DNA of 64,000 bases, from assembly GCF_000372825.1 (NCBI RefSeq), contig NZ_KB910516.1, positions 4,600,958-4,664,957 of the forward strand. Reading direction: 5' to 3'. Both the position numbers and the translations under genes were made by a program. Positions 20,120 through 29,407 of this stretch are shown in pieces (the stretch's first letter is position 1; each line of letters starts with the position of its first letter). Below the pieces are notes generated by a model. It saw nothing but the letters and a program-made list of their open reading frames with translations. It was not told the origin of the DNA and searched no databases. Source of the stretch: Methylobacterium sp. 77 (GTDB lineage Bacteria; Pseudomonadota; Alphaproteobacteria; Rhizobiales; Beijerinckiaceae).

Positions 20120-21634
20120 TCAGTCCTGCAGCATCCGCTTCAGGAGCTCGACCTCGTCGTTCAGCACGTTGTCCTCGCCGATCAGCTTGTCGATCTTGCG
20201 GACCGCGTGGAGCACGGTGGTGTGGTCGCGGCCACCGAAGCGGCGGCCGATCTCGGGCAGCGAGCGCAGGGTCAGCACCTTCGAGAGGTACATGGCGATC
20301 TGACGCGGCTTGACCACGGCTGCGGTGCGCCGCTCGGACAGGATGTCGGAGCGCGAGACGTTGTAGCGCGAAGCCACCAGTTTCTGGATGTCCTCGATCT
20401 TGATGCGCTTCGGCTCGCGGTTCTTCACGAGGTCGCGGATCGCGGTCTCGGCCGTCTCCATGGTCACGGCGGTGCCGGTGAGCGTGGCATGGGCGAGGAG
20501 CCGGTTCACGGCGCCTTCGAGATCGCGGCCATTGGCGGTGATGGCGCGCGCGACGTAAGTGGCGACGGTGGGCGACACCTCGAAATTCGGATGCGCCACC
20601 CGCACCGCGGCAAGGCGAGCCGAGAGGATCGACATGCGCAACTGCTCGTCCAGCGTGCCGATCTCGACCACGAGGCCGCCGGCGAGACGCGAGCGCACCC
20701 GCTCTTCCAGGGCTTCGAGTTCGGTGGGCGGACGATCCGAGGCGACGATGACCTGACGGCCCGCATCGATCAGCGAGTTGATGGTGTGGCCGAACTCGGC
20801 CTGGATCGACTTGCCCTGGATGAACTGGACGTCGTCGAGGATGAGGAGATCGATGGCGCGCAGCTTCTCCTTGAAGGCGAGCGCGCTCTGGGTCTTCAGG
20901 GCATTGACGAAGCCGTACATGAAGCGATCGGCGGTCAGGTAGATCACCCGGCGACCGGCTTCGCGCGCGGCATGGCCGATGCCGTGGAGGAGGTGGGTCT
21001 TGCCCAGGCCGACGCCGGCATGGACGTAGAGCGGGTTGTAGAGCGCGCCCTGACCGTCATGGCGCGACACCCGTTCCGCCGCCGCATGGGCCAGGGCGTT
21101 GGAGCGGCCGACGACGAAGCTCGCGAAGGTGAGGCGATTGTCGAGGGGGGCGCCGTTGAGGTCGCCGGCGGCCTCGCCGCGTGCCTGCGCGGCCGAATTG
21201 GTCTCGGCCGGGAAGCTCATCTCACCGGTCGAGAGGTGGGAGGTGCCGGTGGCCTGGAGACGGGCGAGGGGGCTTGCCGGAGCGGAGGACTTGACCGCGC
21301 TCGGTGCGGTACGGTTGGGCGCACCGGCTCCGCGCACGCCGACTTCGATGAGAGACACGCTCTCCACTTCGCTGCGGAAGGTGGCGAGGACGCGGTCGAG
21401 ATAATGCGACTCGATCCAGCTCTTCAGGAATCGGGTCGGCACGCTGAGGCGCGCGGTCCCGGAGACCACCTCCACCAGTTCGAGCCGCGCGAACCAGCTG
21501 GCGAAGACGTCTTCACCCAATTCCGCACGCAGGCGCCGCTTCACGCGGGCCCAGGCCGCGACCGTGTCCGCCCCACCTGTGCCACCCATGCCGGTCTCGG
21601 CGTTACCCGCCACGCTACCGTCGACATGCATCAT
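20120..21634 (-). CDS. dnaA: Chromosomal replication initiator DnaA
   Basis: About 504 aa. Domain I ([21 protein letters not shown]) is at the start, a low-complexity linker follows, then AAA+ domain III with Walker A ([14 protein letters not shown]), Walker B ([13 protein letters not shown]) and sensor motifs, and the domain IV helix-turn-helix with the signature [16 protein letters not shown]. The frame opens at 21682, but GAGGAG sits four bases before ATG 21634 (seven before ATG 21631), so one of these is preferred. It binds oriC and starts replication. Confidence 0.97.
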   Translation of the reverse strand: MMHVDGSVAGNAETGMGGTGGADTVAAWARVKRRLRAELGEDVFASWFARLELVEVVSGTARLSVPTRFLKSWIESHYLDRVLATFRSEVESVSLIEVGVRGAGAPNRTAPSAVKSSAPASPLARLQATGTSHLSTGEMSFPAETNSAAQARGEAAGDLNGAPLDNRLTFASFVVGRSNALAHAAAERVSRHDGQGALYNPLYVHAGVGLGKTHLLHGIGHAAREAGRRVIYLTADRFMYGFVNALKTQSALAFKEKLRAIDLLILDDVQFIQGKSIQAEFGHTINSLIDAGRQVIVASDRPPTELEALEERVRSRLAGGLVVEIGTLDEQLRMSILSARLAAVRVAHPNFEVSPTVATYVARAITANGRDLEGAVNRLLAHATLTGTAVTMETAETAIRDLVKNREPKRIKIEDIQKLVASRYNVSRSDILSERRTAAVVKPRQIAMYLSKVLTLRSLPEIGRRFGGRDHTTVLHAVRKIDKLIGEDNVLNDEVELLKRMLQD

Positions 21635-22136
21635 TGCTCTCCTCGCGCCGAGAGCGGAAACCGCCGCACGGAGCGTACGCACACTTGACTGACATCACGC
21701 CCCGCAAAGAATTCGCGAGACCCACAACCATCCGGTGGAGTCAATCCCTCCACCGCAGGCTTTTGCCGATGAGAAGACCCTATCAACAATAAGCTACGGT
21801 TCTCCTAACAACGGGAGTTGTGGGGATAGATGCCGAAGACGGTGCGGGGATCTCTCGCGGACGTGTGGAGTCGAGCCACGCCCGACATCTTGCGAACGAT
21901 TCGGGAAGGTTTGAATGAAGTGTGAATTTTCCCGCTTTTGGCGAGAGATCATTAATCTACACAGCCCTCCTAGACTCCGCAACACGGCAGATTCGCGGGT
22001 AGGGTTAACGCTTCGACTCGCATTCGAGTGAAAATGGACCGCGCCATCTCTCGGGATAGTCGCCGCGCGTCTCGGGACGTTCGGTCCGCCGACGGGGCGC
22101 CGATCGCGGCCGAGGCGCCTGCGCTTCGGCGACCGA
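21635..22136. other. dnaA-rpsT intergenic region, candidate oriC
   Basis: About 500 bases upstream of dnaA with no gene. It is locally less G+C-rich, with an AT-leaning patch around 21900-21965, and holds near matches to DnaA boxes on both strands: around 21819 (TTGTGGGGATAG), 21862 (CGTGTGGAGTC), 21920 (TGTGAATTTT) and 21955 (TAATCTACACAG). None is a perfect TTATNCACA box. Its position beside dnaA fits an origin, but some alphaproteobacteria keep oriC elsewhere. It also contains the dnaA promoter. Confidence 0.35.
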
Positions 22137-22180
22137 CCCTAAAACGAAAGAAGCCCGGCACTGAGGCCGGGCTTCTTTCG
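22137..22180 (-). terminator. Rho-independent terminator of rpsT
   Basis: A perfect 15-base-pair stem (22145-22159 with 22166-22180, loop of six) followed on the minus strand by TTTT. It lies 22 bases after the rpsT stop codon. This is the strongest hairpin in the window. Confidence 0.92.
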
Positions 22181-22202
22181 CGTCATCCGAGGAAGGGATG
22201 GA

Positions 22203-22469
22203 TCAGGCGGCGAGGGCCTTGACCCGCGCAGCGAGGCGCGAAACCTTCCGGGAGGCGTTGTTCTTGTGAACGATGCCGTGCTGTGCCGCCCGCATGATCT
22301 CGGGCTCGGCTGCCCGCAGGGCGGTCAGCGCAACGGTCTGGTCGCCGCCGGCAATCGCCTCTTCGACCTTGCGGAGGAAGGTGCGCATACGGCTGCGGCG
22401 CGAGCGGTTCACAGCGGTCCGCTTCGCGATCTTGCGGGTCATTTTCTTGGCCGACACGGTGTTGGCCAT
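22203..22469 (-). CDS. rpsT: 30S ribosomal protein S20
   Basis: 88 aa, basic and helical. [29 protein letters not shown] start, [50 protein letters not shown] core and C-terminus are typical for S20, which binds 16S rRNA at the bottom of the 30S subunit. Longer upstream frames exist only as an overlapping shadow. Position next to dnaA is conserved in Hyphomicrobiales. Confidence 0.97.
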   Translation of the reverse strand: MANTVSAKKMTRKIAKRTAVNRSRRSRMRTFLRKVEEAIAGGDQTVALTALRAAEPEIMRAAQHGIVHKNNASRKVSRLAARVKALAA

Positions 22470-22932
22470 GGGGCATCCTCATTCATGTGAGGCGATGCCG
22501 ACGAGCCCGCAGGCTTGAAGTGTCGGTCGTCGCGCGAAGGTTGTTCGGGCAATGGCGAAGCCGACGGGCTGCGTGAGCGCGGCCTGTCGGCGAAGCGCGC
22601 TCTATAGACACGCACCGGCATTCCGTCAACGCGATCGCAGCGGATGTATCGTGCCGCCGAAGCAGCAAAGCCTTGCAGCATGTCGTCGTCGGCAGCTTTG
22701 GGATGACCTTGGTGATGCGGCGCCACATCATCGTTTGAAGTCGATGCCTGGGACGAGGACAGATTATCCGCCGGTCTTCATGATAAAGCCCGGTCTTCGT
22801 TGTAGGTCGAAGCCGTCGCTGCGCGTCGCGCGGAGATCCGGGTTTTGCGGCAGGCGGCAGCGAGGCGGCGTTTGACCCGGACCGGGCATCCGACGAAGTG
22901 TTCCGTGACGATTCGCAGCCGAAGACGGGTAC
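22470..22932. other. Intergenic region between rpsT and the GST gene
   Basis: About 460 bases between divergently read genes. No reading frame with recognisable protein character, no tRNA-like fold and no clear inverted repeat was seen. It should hold the promoters of rpsT and of the glutathione transferase gene. Confidence 0.5.
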
Positions 22933-23577
22933 ATGACCTCAGAGATCACGCTCTTCCACTCGCCCAACACCCGTTCCTCCGGCGTCCGTTTCCTGCTGGA
23001 AGAACTCCAGGCGCCCCATCGCCTCCACGTCCTCAACATGAAGGCGGGCGAGCAACGCGAGGCCGCCTATCTAGCGGTCAACCCGCTGGGCAAGGTTCCC
23101 GCCATCCGGCACGGCGATGCGGTCATCACCGAGCAGCCGGCCATCTACCTCTATCTGGCGGACGAATTCGCCGAGAAGGGCCTGGCGCCTCCGATCGGCG
23201 ATCCGCTGCGCGGTCCTTACCTGCGCTGGATGGTGACCTATGGCTCGTGTTTCGAGCCCGCGGTGATCGACCGTGCCCTCGAGCGCGAACCCGGCCCCAT
23301 GGCGATGTCGCCCTATGGCAGTTTCGACGGCGTTCTCGACAGCCTCGTCGAGACCCTGTCGCGGGGACCGTATCTTCTCGGCGACCGGTTCAGCGCCGCC
23401 GACATCCTGTGGGGCACGGCGCTCGGCTGGATGACCGCGTTCAAGATCGTGCCGGAAGAGCCGGTGATCGTGGCCTATGTCGCCCGAATCAAGGGGAGGC
23501 CCGCATTCGGAAAGATCGATGCGGAAGAAGCCGCCCTCGCGGCCCGGCATGAGGCCCTGACGCGGGAGCCGGGCTGA
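22933..23577 (+). CDS. Glutathione S-transferase family protein
   Basis: 214 aa. Thioredoxin-like N-terminal domain (LFHSPNTRSSGVRFLLEELQ, with a Ser as likely thiol-activating residue and the cis-Pro block NPLGKVPAIRHGDAVITEQPAI) and a helical C-terminal domain (GDRFSAADILWGTALGW). It conjugates or reduces small electrophiles with glutathione; the substrate is unknown. It is followed by a VOC gene 68 bases downstream on the same strand, so the pair may belong together as detoxification genes. Confidence 0.93.
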   Translation: MTSEITLFHSPNTRSSGVRFLLEELQAPHRLHVLNMKAGEQREAAYLAVNPLGKVPAIRHGDAVITEQPAIYLYLADEFAEKGLAPPIGDPLRGPYLRWMVTYGSCFEPAVIDRALEREPGPMAMSPYGSFDGVLDSLVETLSRGPYLLGDRFSAADILWGTALGWMTAFKIVPEEPVIVAYVARIKGRPAFGKIDAEEAALAARHEALTREPG

Positions 23578-23645
23578 TTCAGCCGGCGCACTGACGTCGA
23601 CCGACGATCCAGCGTCACATCTCTGTTCGAGCGAGGAGCGACCAC

Positions 23646-24053
23646 ATGCGGATGATTTTCGTCAATTTGCCCGTGAAGGATCTGGAGGCTTCCAAGAGCT
23701 TCTTCGATGCGCTGGGCTTCGCCTTCAATCCGGCCTTCACCGACGAGAATGCGGCCTGCATGGTCGTGTCGGAGAGCATCTTCGTCATGCTGCTCGTCGA
23801 GGCCCGCTTCCGCGACTTCATCAAGGGCGAGATCAGCGATGCGAGGAAGGCCACCGAAGTCCTGACCTGCCTCTCATGCGAGTCCCGCGATGAGGTCGAC
23901 GAAACCCTGGCCAAGGCCCTCGCGGCCGGCGCCACGCCGTGGAAGCCGAACATGGATTACGGCTTCATGTACGGATGCTCGTTCCAGGACCTCGACGGCC
24001 ATGTCTGGGAACTGATGTACATGGATCCGGCAGCGATCCCGCCGCATTCCTGA
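23646..24053 (+). CDS. VOC superfamily (glyoxalase/bleomycin-resistance-like) protein
   Basis: 135 aa with two beta-alpha-beta-beta-beta modules: MRMIFVNLPVKDLEASKSFFDALGF at the start and the closing DLDGHVWELMYMD motif, typical of PhnB/lactoylglutathione-lyase-like VOC proteins. Metal ligands are not certain: the C-terminal Glu of HVWELM is present, but the usual N-terminal His is replaced. It could be a metal-free binding protein. A good ribosome site (GAGGAG) precedes the ATG. Confidence 0.88.
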   Translation: MRMIFVNLPVKDLEASKSFFDALGFAFNPAFTDENAACMVVSESIFVMLLVEARFRDFIKGEISDARKATEVLTCLSCESRDEVDETLAKALAAGATPWKPNMDYGFMYGCSFQDLDGHVWELMYMDPAAIPPHS

Positions 24054-24086
24054 TCTGTTCGGCGCGCGAACGGATTCTCGCCGGGT

Positions 24087-24296
24087 TCAGCCCGGCGGGA
24101 TCGTCGTGTCGGTCGAGCGCGAGAACAGATTCGAGGGAAGCGAGGAGGGGGCGAAGGCCGCCACCAGATGCATGCCGATGACGGGCGCGAAGACCAGCGA
24201 CATCATCACGAGAAGGATCAGCGCGACGCTGTTGTCCCGTGACGACGGGGCGGCGCGCGAGCGGGCACGGCGGAAAGCAAGGGTCTGGAAGGTCAT
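24087..24296 (-). CDS. Small single-pass membrane protein, hypothetical
   Basis: 69 aa, family not recognised. A basic N-terminus is followed by one hydrophobic helix (about 25-47) and a polar Ser/Pro-rich tail. GAGGTGAG lies just upstream of the ATG at 24296, which supports translation. Convergent with the VOC gene. Confidence 0.5.
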   Translation of the reverse strand: MTFQTLAFRRARSRAAPSSRDNSVALILLVMMSLVFAPVIGMHLVAAFAPSSLPSNLFSRSTDTTIPPG

Positions 24297-24542
24297 GGGC
24301 TCACCTCGTTCGACCGGCCGTCAAAGGCCGATCGTGGGGAGCCCGATCAAACGATCAGGAGCTCGACACGCTGGCGGCCAGAATCGGCGCGGTCCATCGA
24401 CTACTGTCGCTGGGCATTGGGTTCGAAAGTTCCTATGGAGCCGAAGCGCCGGGCAGGTGCACGGCGGAGACGGTTGCGCCGACATGATGCGGTGCAAAGG
24501 GTTCGTCAAGTCTTAACGTCGGATCGGCGGGATCGATCCGCC

Positions 24543-25814
24543 TCATGGTGCGAGGCGGGCGGCAAAACGCTCGATCAGGCGCCGTCCGACCTCGTCCTTG
24601 TCGAGGGTGGGCCATGTCTCCAGGCCGCCATTCCGGTCGAGCAGGTGGACCGTATTGGCGGTGCCGCCCATGACGCCGCCCTCGGCCGAGACGTCGTTGG
24701 CGACGAGGAGATCGCAGCCCTTGCGGGCGATCTTCTCGCGGGCATGGGCGATCACCGAATCGGTCTCGGCGGCAAAGCCCACGACGAGGGTCGGGCGTCC
24801 GTCCGTCCGCTTCGCGATGGTGGCGAGGATGTCCGGATTCTCGACCAGGGTGAGCGGCGGGACGGCCGCACCGTCCTTCTTGATCTTGGAATCGCGCGTC
24901 TCGACCGGGCGCCAGTCGCCCACCGCTGCGGCGAAGATGGCGATGTCGGCGGGGAGGGCGCCCTCGACGGCGGCCTGCATCTCCCGCGCCGTCTCCACCC
25001 GCACGACGGTGACGCCCTCCGGGTCGGGAATCGCCACCGGACCGGAGATCAGCGTGACCGCCGCCCCCGCCTCGGCCGCGGCGGCGGCGATGGCATGGCC
25101 CTGTCGGCCGGACGAGCGGTTGGCGAGATAGCGCACCGGATCGATCGGCTCATGCGTCGGCCCGGAGGTGACGAGGACGCGCCGTCCGGCGAGCGGCTTT
25201 CGCGATGAGCGCCCGGCGAGGAAGCCGAAACCTCCGCCAGCGGACGCCTCTCCGGCATTGGCCGTTCCGAGCAGGGTTTCGACCGCATCGGCGATCTCGA
25301 GCGGTTCGGCGAGCCGGCCCGGCCCGAACTCGGCCTCGGCCATGGCGCCCTCGTTGGGGCCGACCACGTGGACCCCGTCCGCTCTCAACGTCGCGAGGTT
25401 CCGCCGCGTCGCCGGATGCTGCCACATCCGCACATTCATGGCCGGGGCGATGAGGATCGGCAGGGTCGTCGCCAGCAGAACCGTCGAGGCGAGATCGGAA
25501 GCATCGCCGCTCGCCATCCGCGCCATCAGGTTGGCGGTGGCCGGGGCGACCACGATGGCGTCGGCGTCGCGCGCGAGCTTGATATGGCCGATATCGGCCT
25601 CTTCCGCCCGGTCGAACAGGTCGGTATGGGCCCGCTCCCCCGCGAGCGCTGCGGCGGCGAGCGGCGTCACGAATTCCTGCGCTCCTGCCGTGAGCAGAGG
25701 CCGCACCCGCGCCCCGCGCTCGCGCAGGCGCCGGATCAGGTCGAGCGACTTGTAGGCGGCGATGCCGCCGCCGATGATCAGCAGGATGCGTCGGTTCTGA
25801 AGGGGCAGGGTCAT
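24543..25814 (-). CDS. coaBC: Bifunctional phosphopantothenoylcysteine decarboxylase/synthase
   Basis: 423 aa, the normal size of the fused CoaBC (Dfp) enzyme. It couples 4'-phosphopantothenate to cysteine with CTP (C-terminal CoaB part) and decarboxylates the product (N-terminal FMN-binding CoaC part) on the way to coenzyme A. Seen are the flavin-binding start RRILLIIGGGIAAYKSLDLIR, the catalytic His region DIGHIKLARDADAIVVAPAT, the PAMNVRMW motif, and the CoaB SGPTHEPIDPVRYLANRSSG and GFAAETD blocks. The conserved gene order coaBC-ubiB-ubiE continues upstream. Confidence 0.97.
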   Translation of the reverse strand: MTLPLQNRRILLIIGGGIAAYKSLDLIRRLRERGARVRPLLTAGAQEFVTPLAAAALAGERAHTDLFDRAEEADIGHIKLARDADAIVVAPATANLMARMASGDASDLASTVLLATTLPILIAPAMNVRMWQHPATRRNLATLRADGVHVVGPNEGAMAEAEFGPGRLAEPLEIADAVETLLGTANAGEASAGGGFGFLAGRSSRKPLAGRRVLVTSGPTHEPIDPVRYLANRSSGRQGHAIAAAAAEAGAAVTLISGPVAIPDPEGVTVVRVETAREMQAAVEGALPADIAIFAAAVGDWRPVETRDSKIKKDGAAVPPLTLVENPDILATIAKRTDGRPTLVVGFAAETDSVIAHAREKIARKGCDLLVANDVSAEGGVMGGTANTVHLLDRNGGLETWPTLDKDEVGRRLIERFAARLAP

Positions 25815-25891
25815 GACGGATGGCTACTCCCGCTCAGTGTCGTCGTCCATCGACGCGAGGCCCGACCCACGCCCTCCAACACGGATTCGCG

Positions 25892-27448
25892 CTAGCGGAA
25901 CGCCATCGCCAGCGCTCCCACCGCGATGGCCCAGAGCGCCGCCGTCGACCACAAGGCGCGGCGGCGCTCCTTGCGGGCGATGCTCTCCAGGGCCTTACGG
26001 TCGCCGGTTCCGGTCTCGTCGAGGCGCACCAGGATCCGGCGCAGGCGCTGGGCGATGTCCGGCAGGTCGGTGACCACGTCCGTCAGCGTCAGGGCCGCGC
26101 GGCCGGCGCCTTCGAGCCGCCCGATCGGTCCGAGATTGCGGGCGATCCACGAGCGGACCACCGGCTCCGCCCCGGTCCACATGTCGAGCTGCGGGTCGAG
26201 GGAGCGGGCGACTCCTTCCACCACCACCATGGTCTTCTGCAGCATCACGAGTTCGGTCCGCGTGCTCATGTCGAAAAGGGCGGTGATGTCGAACAGCAGG
26301 GTCAGCACCTTGGCCATCGAGATCTCGTCGGCCTTGCGCTGATGGATCGGCTCGCCGATGGCGCGGATGGCTTGCGCGAAATCCTCCACCGAATGGTGCG
26401 CCGGCACGTAGCCCGCCTCGAAATGCACCTGCGCCACCCGCTTGTAGTCGCGCAGGATGAAGCCGAGCAGGATCTCCGCGAGGAAGCGGCGCTCCATGAT
26501 GCCGAGCCGGCCCATGATGCCGAAATCCACCGCCACGAGCGTGCCGCTCGCATCCACGAACAGGTTTCCGGGATGCATGTCGGCATGGAAGAAGCCGTCG
26601 CGAATCGCCTGCCGCAGGAACGACTGGATCACGGCGAGGCCGAGCGCCTTGGCGTCGTGCCCGGAGGCGACGATGGCGGCCCGGTCGTTGAGCCGTATGC
26701 CCTCGATCCACTCGCTCGACAGCACGTCGCGGGCGGTCAGCTCCCATTCGGGCCTGGGCACGCGGAAATCGGCATCGTCCTTGGTGTTCTCGGCGAGTTC
26801 GGACATGGCCGCGGCTTCGAGCCGGAAATCCATCTCCATCATCACCGAGCGGGCGAGGATTTCGACGACGTCGCGGGGGCGCAGGCGCTCGGCCTTCGGC
26901 GACAGGGTGTGGACCACGCGGGCCATGAACCGCATGACCTGAAGATCGCGCTGGAAGCGCTCGCGCACGCCCGGCCGCATGATCTTGACCGCCAGCACCC
27001 GCTCGGTGCCATTCGCATCGAGGATATGGGCCTTGTGGACCTGCGCGATGGAGGCGGCGGCGACCGGCTCGCTGAAGGACAGGAACAGCTCGCGCACCGG
27101 CCGTCCGAACGCGGCCTCCACCACGCGGACCGCCTGATCCTGCGGGAAGGGCGGCACCCGGTCCTGCAGCTTCTCGAGATCGAGGGCCGCGTTCATGCCG
27201 ACGATGTCGGGCCGCGTCGCCAGGAACTGGCCGAACTTGACGTAGGACGGTCCGAGCCGGGTGAGCGCGCGCTGGAGCGGCCCCGCGCCGTCCCCGAGGC
27301 CCGGACGCTCCAGCAGGCGCCCGACCTTCAGGGCGAAACGCAGGTGCGGCGGCAATTCGGTGGGATCGATGAAGGACAGGCCGCCTTCGCGCGCGAGTAC
27401 GAACCCGACACCCGCCCCGCGGATGAGGTAGACGATGGCGCCTAGCAT
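25892..27448 (-). CDS. ubiB: Ubiquinone biosynthesis regulatory kinase-like protein UbiB
   Basis: 518 aa. ABC1/ADCK atypical kinase family, required for ubiquinone synthesis and thought to act as an ATPase on lipid intermediates. The family-specific KxGQ motif is in GPSYVKFGQFLATRPDIVG (about 68-87), followed by the Ala-rich loop VAAASIAQVHKAHI, the VKIMRPGV lysine, HADMHPGNLFVD catalytic loop and VAVDFGIMGRL (DFG-like). Two C-terminal hydrophobic helices anchor it in the membrane. It lies directly downstream of ubiE. Confidence 0.97.
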   Translation of the reverse strand: MLGAIVYLIRGAGVGFVLAREGGLSFIDPTELPPHLRFALKVGRLLERPGLGDGAGPLQRALTRLGPSYVKFGQFLATRPDIVGMNAALDLEKLQDRVPPFPQDQAVRVVEAAFGRPVRELFLSFSEPVAAASIAQVHKAHILDANGTERVLAVKIMRPGVRERFQRDLQVMRFMARVVHTLSPKAERLRPRDVVEILARSVMMEMDFRLEAAAMSELAENTKDDADFRVPRPEWELTARDVLSSEWIEGIRLNDRAAIVASGHDAKALGLAVIQSFLRQAIRDGFFHADMHPGNLFVDASGTLVAVDFGIMGRLGIMERRFLAEILLGFILRDYKRVAQVHFEAGYVPAHHSVEDFAQAIRAIGEPIHQRKADEISMAKVLTLLFDITALFDMSTRTELVMLQKTMVVVEGVARSLDPQLDMWTGAEPVVRSWIARNLGPIGRLEGAGRAALTLTDVVTDLPDIAQRLRRILVRLDETGTGDRKALESIARKERRRALWSTAALWAIAVGALAMAFR

Positions 27449-27560
27449 CGCGCGCTTTCGACCCGAGCGTTCACGACGGGACGCGGCGTCGCTCGACCCG
27501 CGCCCCTCGTCCCGAGACGGCTCGGCACGATGGTGAGGCGACCGTTGGACGGATCCGGCC

Positions 27561-28334
27561 TCACGAGATCTTCCAGCCGGAATGGATCGCGACGATGCCG
27601 CCGGACAGGGGCCGATGGCTGACGTGCCTGAAGCCGGCTTCCTCGATCATGCCGGCGAAGCGCCCCGGCGTCGGGAACTTGCGGATGGATTCCACGAGGT
27701 AGCGATAGGAATCCGCGTCGCCGGCCACGCTGGCGCCGAGGCGCGGAATGACGTGGAACGAATAGGCGTCGTAGATCCGGTCGAGGACCGGCAGATCGAC
27801 TTTCGAGAATTCGAGGCAGAGGAAGCGCCCGCCCGGCTTCAGCACGCGGCGCGCCTCCGCGAGGGCGAGGTCGATCCTCGGGACGTTCCGGATGCCGAAG
27901 GCGATGGTGTAGGCGTCGAACGTCTCGGGCGGCAGCGGCAGCGCCTCGGCATTCGCCGTCACGAACTCGATCCGCCCGTCATAGCGGTGCCCGGCCCGCT
28001 CGGCGCCGACGCGCAGCATCGCCTCGTTGATGTCGAGGACGGTGACGTTGGTCTCGGGTCCGCCGGCCTCCAGCGAGCGGAAGGCGATGTCGGCGGTGCC
28101 GCCGGCCACGTCGAGATGGTGGAACGGCCGGTTGCGCGGCGGCCGCAGCATCGAGATGAGATGCGACTTCCAGGCGCGGTGGAGCCCGCCCGACATCAGG
28201 TCGTTCATCAGGTCGTAGCGCTTGGCCACGGAGCGGAAGACGTCGTCGACGCGGGCCTGCTTCTCGCCGAGCGCCACCTGCTCGAACCCGAAATGCGTGC
28301 TCGTCTCGTTTCCTGATCGCTCGGCCGAACTCAT
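27561..28334 (-). CDS. ubiE: Ubiquinone/menaquinone C-methyltransferase UbiE
   Basis: 257 aa from the ATG at 28334, preceded by AGAGGA. Class I SAM-dependent methyltransferase with [28 protein letters not shown], motif [14 protein letters not shown], and VNAEAL-like ([16 protein letters not shown]) and [14 protein letters not shown] blocks, all diagnostic of UbiE. It C-methylates 2-polyprenyl-6-methoxy-benzoquinol. The frame is open further upstream to 28745, but that part crosses into the divergent mutM gene and is shadow. Confidence 0.97.
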   Translation of the reverse strand: MSSAERSGNETSTHFGFEQVALGEKQARVDDVFRSVAKRYDLMNDLMSGGLHRAWKSHLISMLRPPRNRPFHHLDVAGGTADIAFRSLEAGGPETNVTVLDINEAMLRVGAERAGHRYDGRIEFVTANAEALPLPPETFDAYTIAFGIRNVPRIDLALAEARRVLKPGGRFLCLEFSKVDLPVLDRIYDAYSFHVIPRLGASVAGDADSYRYLVESIRKFPTPGRFAGMIEEAGFRHVSHRPLSGGIVAIHSGWKIS

Positions 28335-28479
28335 GTCACCATCCTCTTGCGGGAGCGTCATAGCGAAAGCCGGCCGGGATCGCCATGTGCCGGGTTCGAC
28401 AGGCGTGTAACGATCGACAGCGGATGCCGATCGCCGCCGCGGACCGTCGCCCCCCTTATCCCAGCCTCGCGACCCATTC

Positions 28480-29400
28480 ATGCCCGAACTGCCCGAAGTC
28501 GAAACCGTCCGCCGCGGGCTCGCGCCCGCCATGGTCGGCGCGAGATTTTCCCGCGTCACCCTGCGCCGGCCGAATCTGCGGTTTGCCTTCCCCGAGGGTT
28601 TCGCCGGGCGGCTCGAAGGCGCCACGGTCGTCGATCTGGCGCGGCGGGCGAAATATCTCACCGCCAGCCTCGATACCGGCGAGACGCTGATCCTGCATCT
28701 CGGCATGAGCGGGCGTTTCGACGTGGCGCTGCCCGACGGACGCAACGTCTCGCCGGGTGATTTCTATCTCGAAGGGGCGCTCGGCAACGCCAAGCACGAC
28801 CATGTGGTGATGGCGATGTCGAACGGCGCGACCGTGACCTACAACGACGCGCGCCGCTTCGGCTTCATGGACATCGTCCCCACGCAAGGCCTCGCCGGCT
28901 GCCGGCATTTCGCCGCGATGGGGATCGAGCCGCTCAGCGACGCCATGACGCCGGAGACCCTGGCGCTGCTGTTCCGGCACAAGATCACGCCGCTGAAAGC
29001 CGCGCTCCTCGACCAGCGGCTCATCGCCGGGCTCGGCAACATCTATGTCTGCGAGGCGCTTCACCGCGCCGGGCTGCATCCCGAACTGCCGGCGGGAATC
29101 CTAGCCAAGGACGACGGCAGGCCGACGCCGAAGGCCCGGCTGCTGGCACGCATGATCCGCGACGTCCTGAACGAGGCCGTCGCCGCCGGCGGTTCCACTT
29201 TACGCGACTACGCCCATACCGATGGCGGGTCGGGCTCGTTCCAGCACGCGTTCCGGGTCTACGACCGCACCGGCGAGCCCTGCACCAAGGCAGGCTGCGG
29301 CGGCACGATCGCGCGGATCGTGCAATCCGGCCGCTCGACCTTCTACTGCGCGACATGTCAGCCTGCGAGGCCCGGCGCTCTCCTATCCCGCCGGGCCTGA
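28480..29400 (+). CDS. mutM: Formamidopyrimidine-DNA glycosylase
   Basis: 306 aa. Base-excision repair enzyme for 8-oxoguanine and ring-opened purines. The N-terminal [13 protein letters not shown] provides the catalytic Pro and Glu, [11 protein letters not shown] and KHDHV follow, the helix-two-turn-helix is [20 protein letters not shown], and the C-terminal zinc finger is intact (CTKAGC then CATC). Slightly longer than the E. coli enzyme because of a loop near residue 140. Divergent from ubiE. Confidence 0.97.
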   Translation: MPELPEVETVRRGLAPAMVGARFSRVTLRRPNLRFAFPEGFAGRLEGATVVDLARRAKYLTASLDTGETLILHLGMSGRFDVALPDGRNVSPGDFYLEGALGNAKHDHVVMAMSNGATVTYNDARRFGFMDIVPTQGLAGCRHFAAMGIEPLSDAMTPETLALLFRHKITPLKAALLDQRLIAGLGNIYVCEALHRAGLHPELPAGILAKDDGRPTPKARLLARMIRDVLNEAVAAGGSTLRDYAHTDGGSGSFQHAFRVYDRTGEPCTKAGCGGTIARIVQSGRSTFYCATCQPARPGALLSRRA

Positions 29401-29407
29401 AAACCGC

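Noticed and set aside
24079..24097. Hairpin CGCCGGG/CCCGGCG considered as a terminator
   Set aside because: It overlaps the stop codon of the small membrane gene and has no T-run on either strand.
25820..27445. 541-codon plus-strand frame opposite ubiB
   Set aside because: Shadow of ubiB, with the low-information composition typical of antisense frames in this genome.
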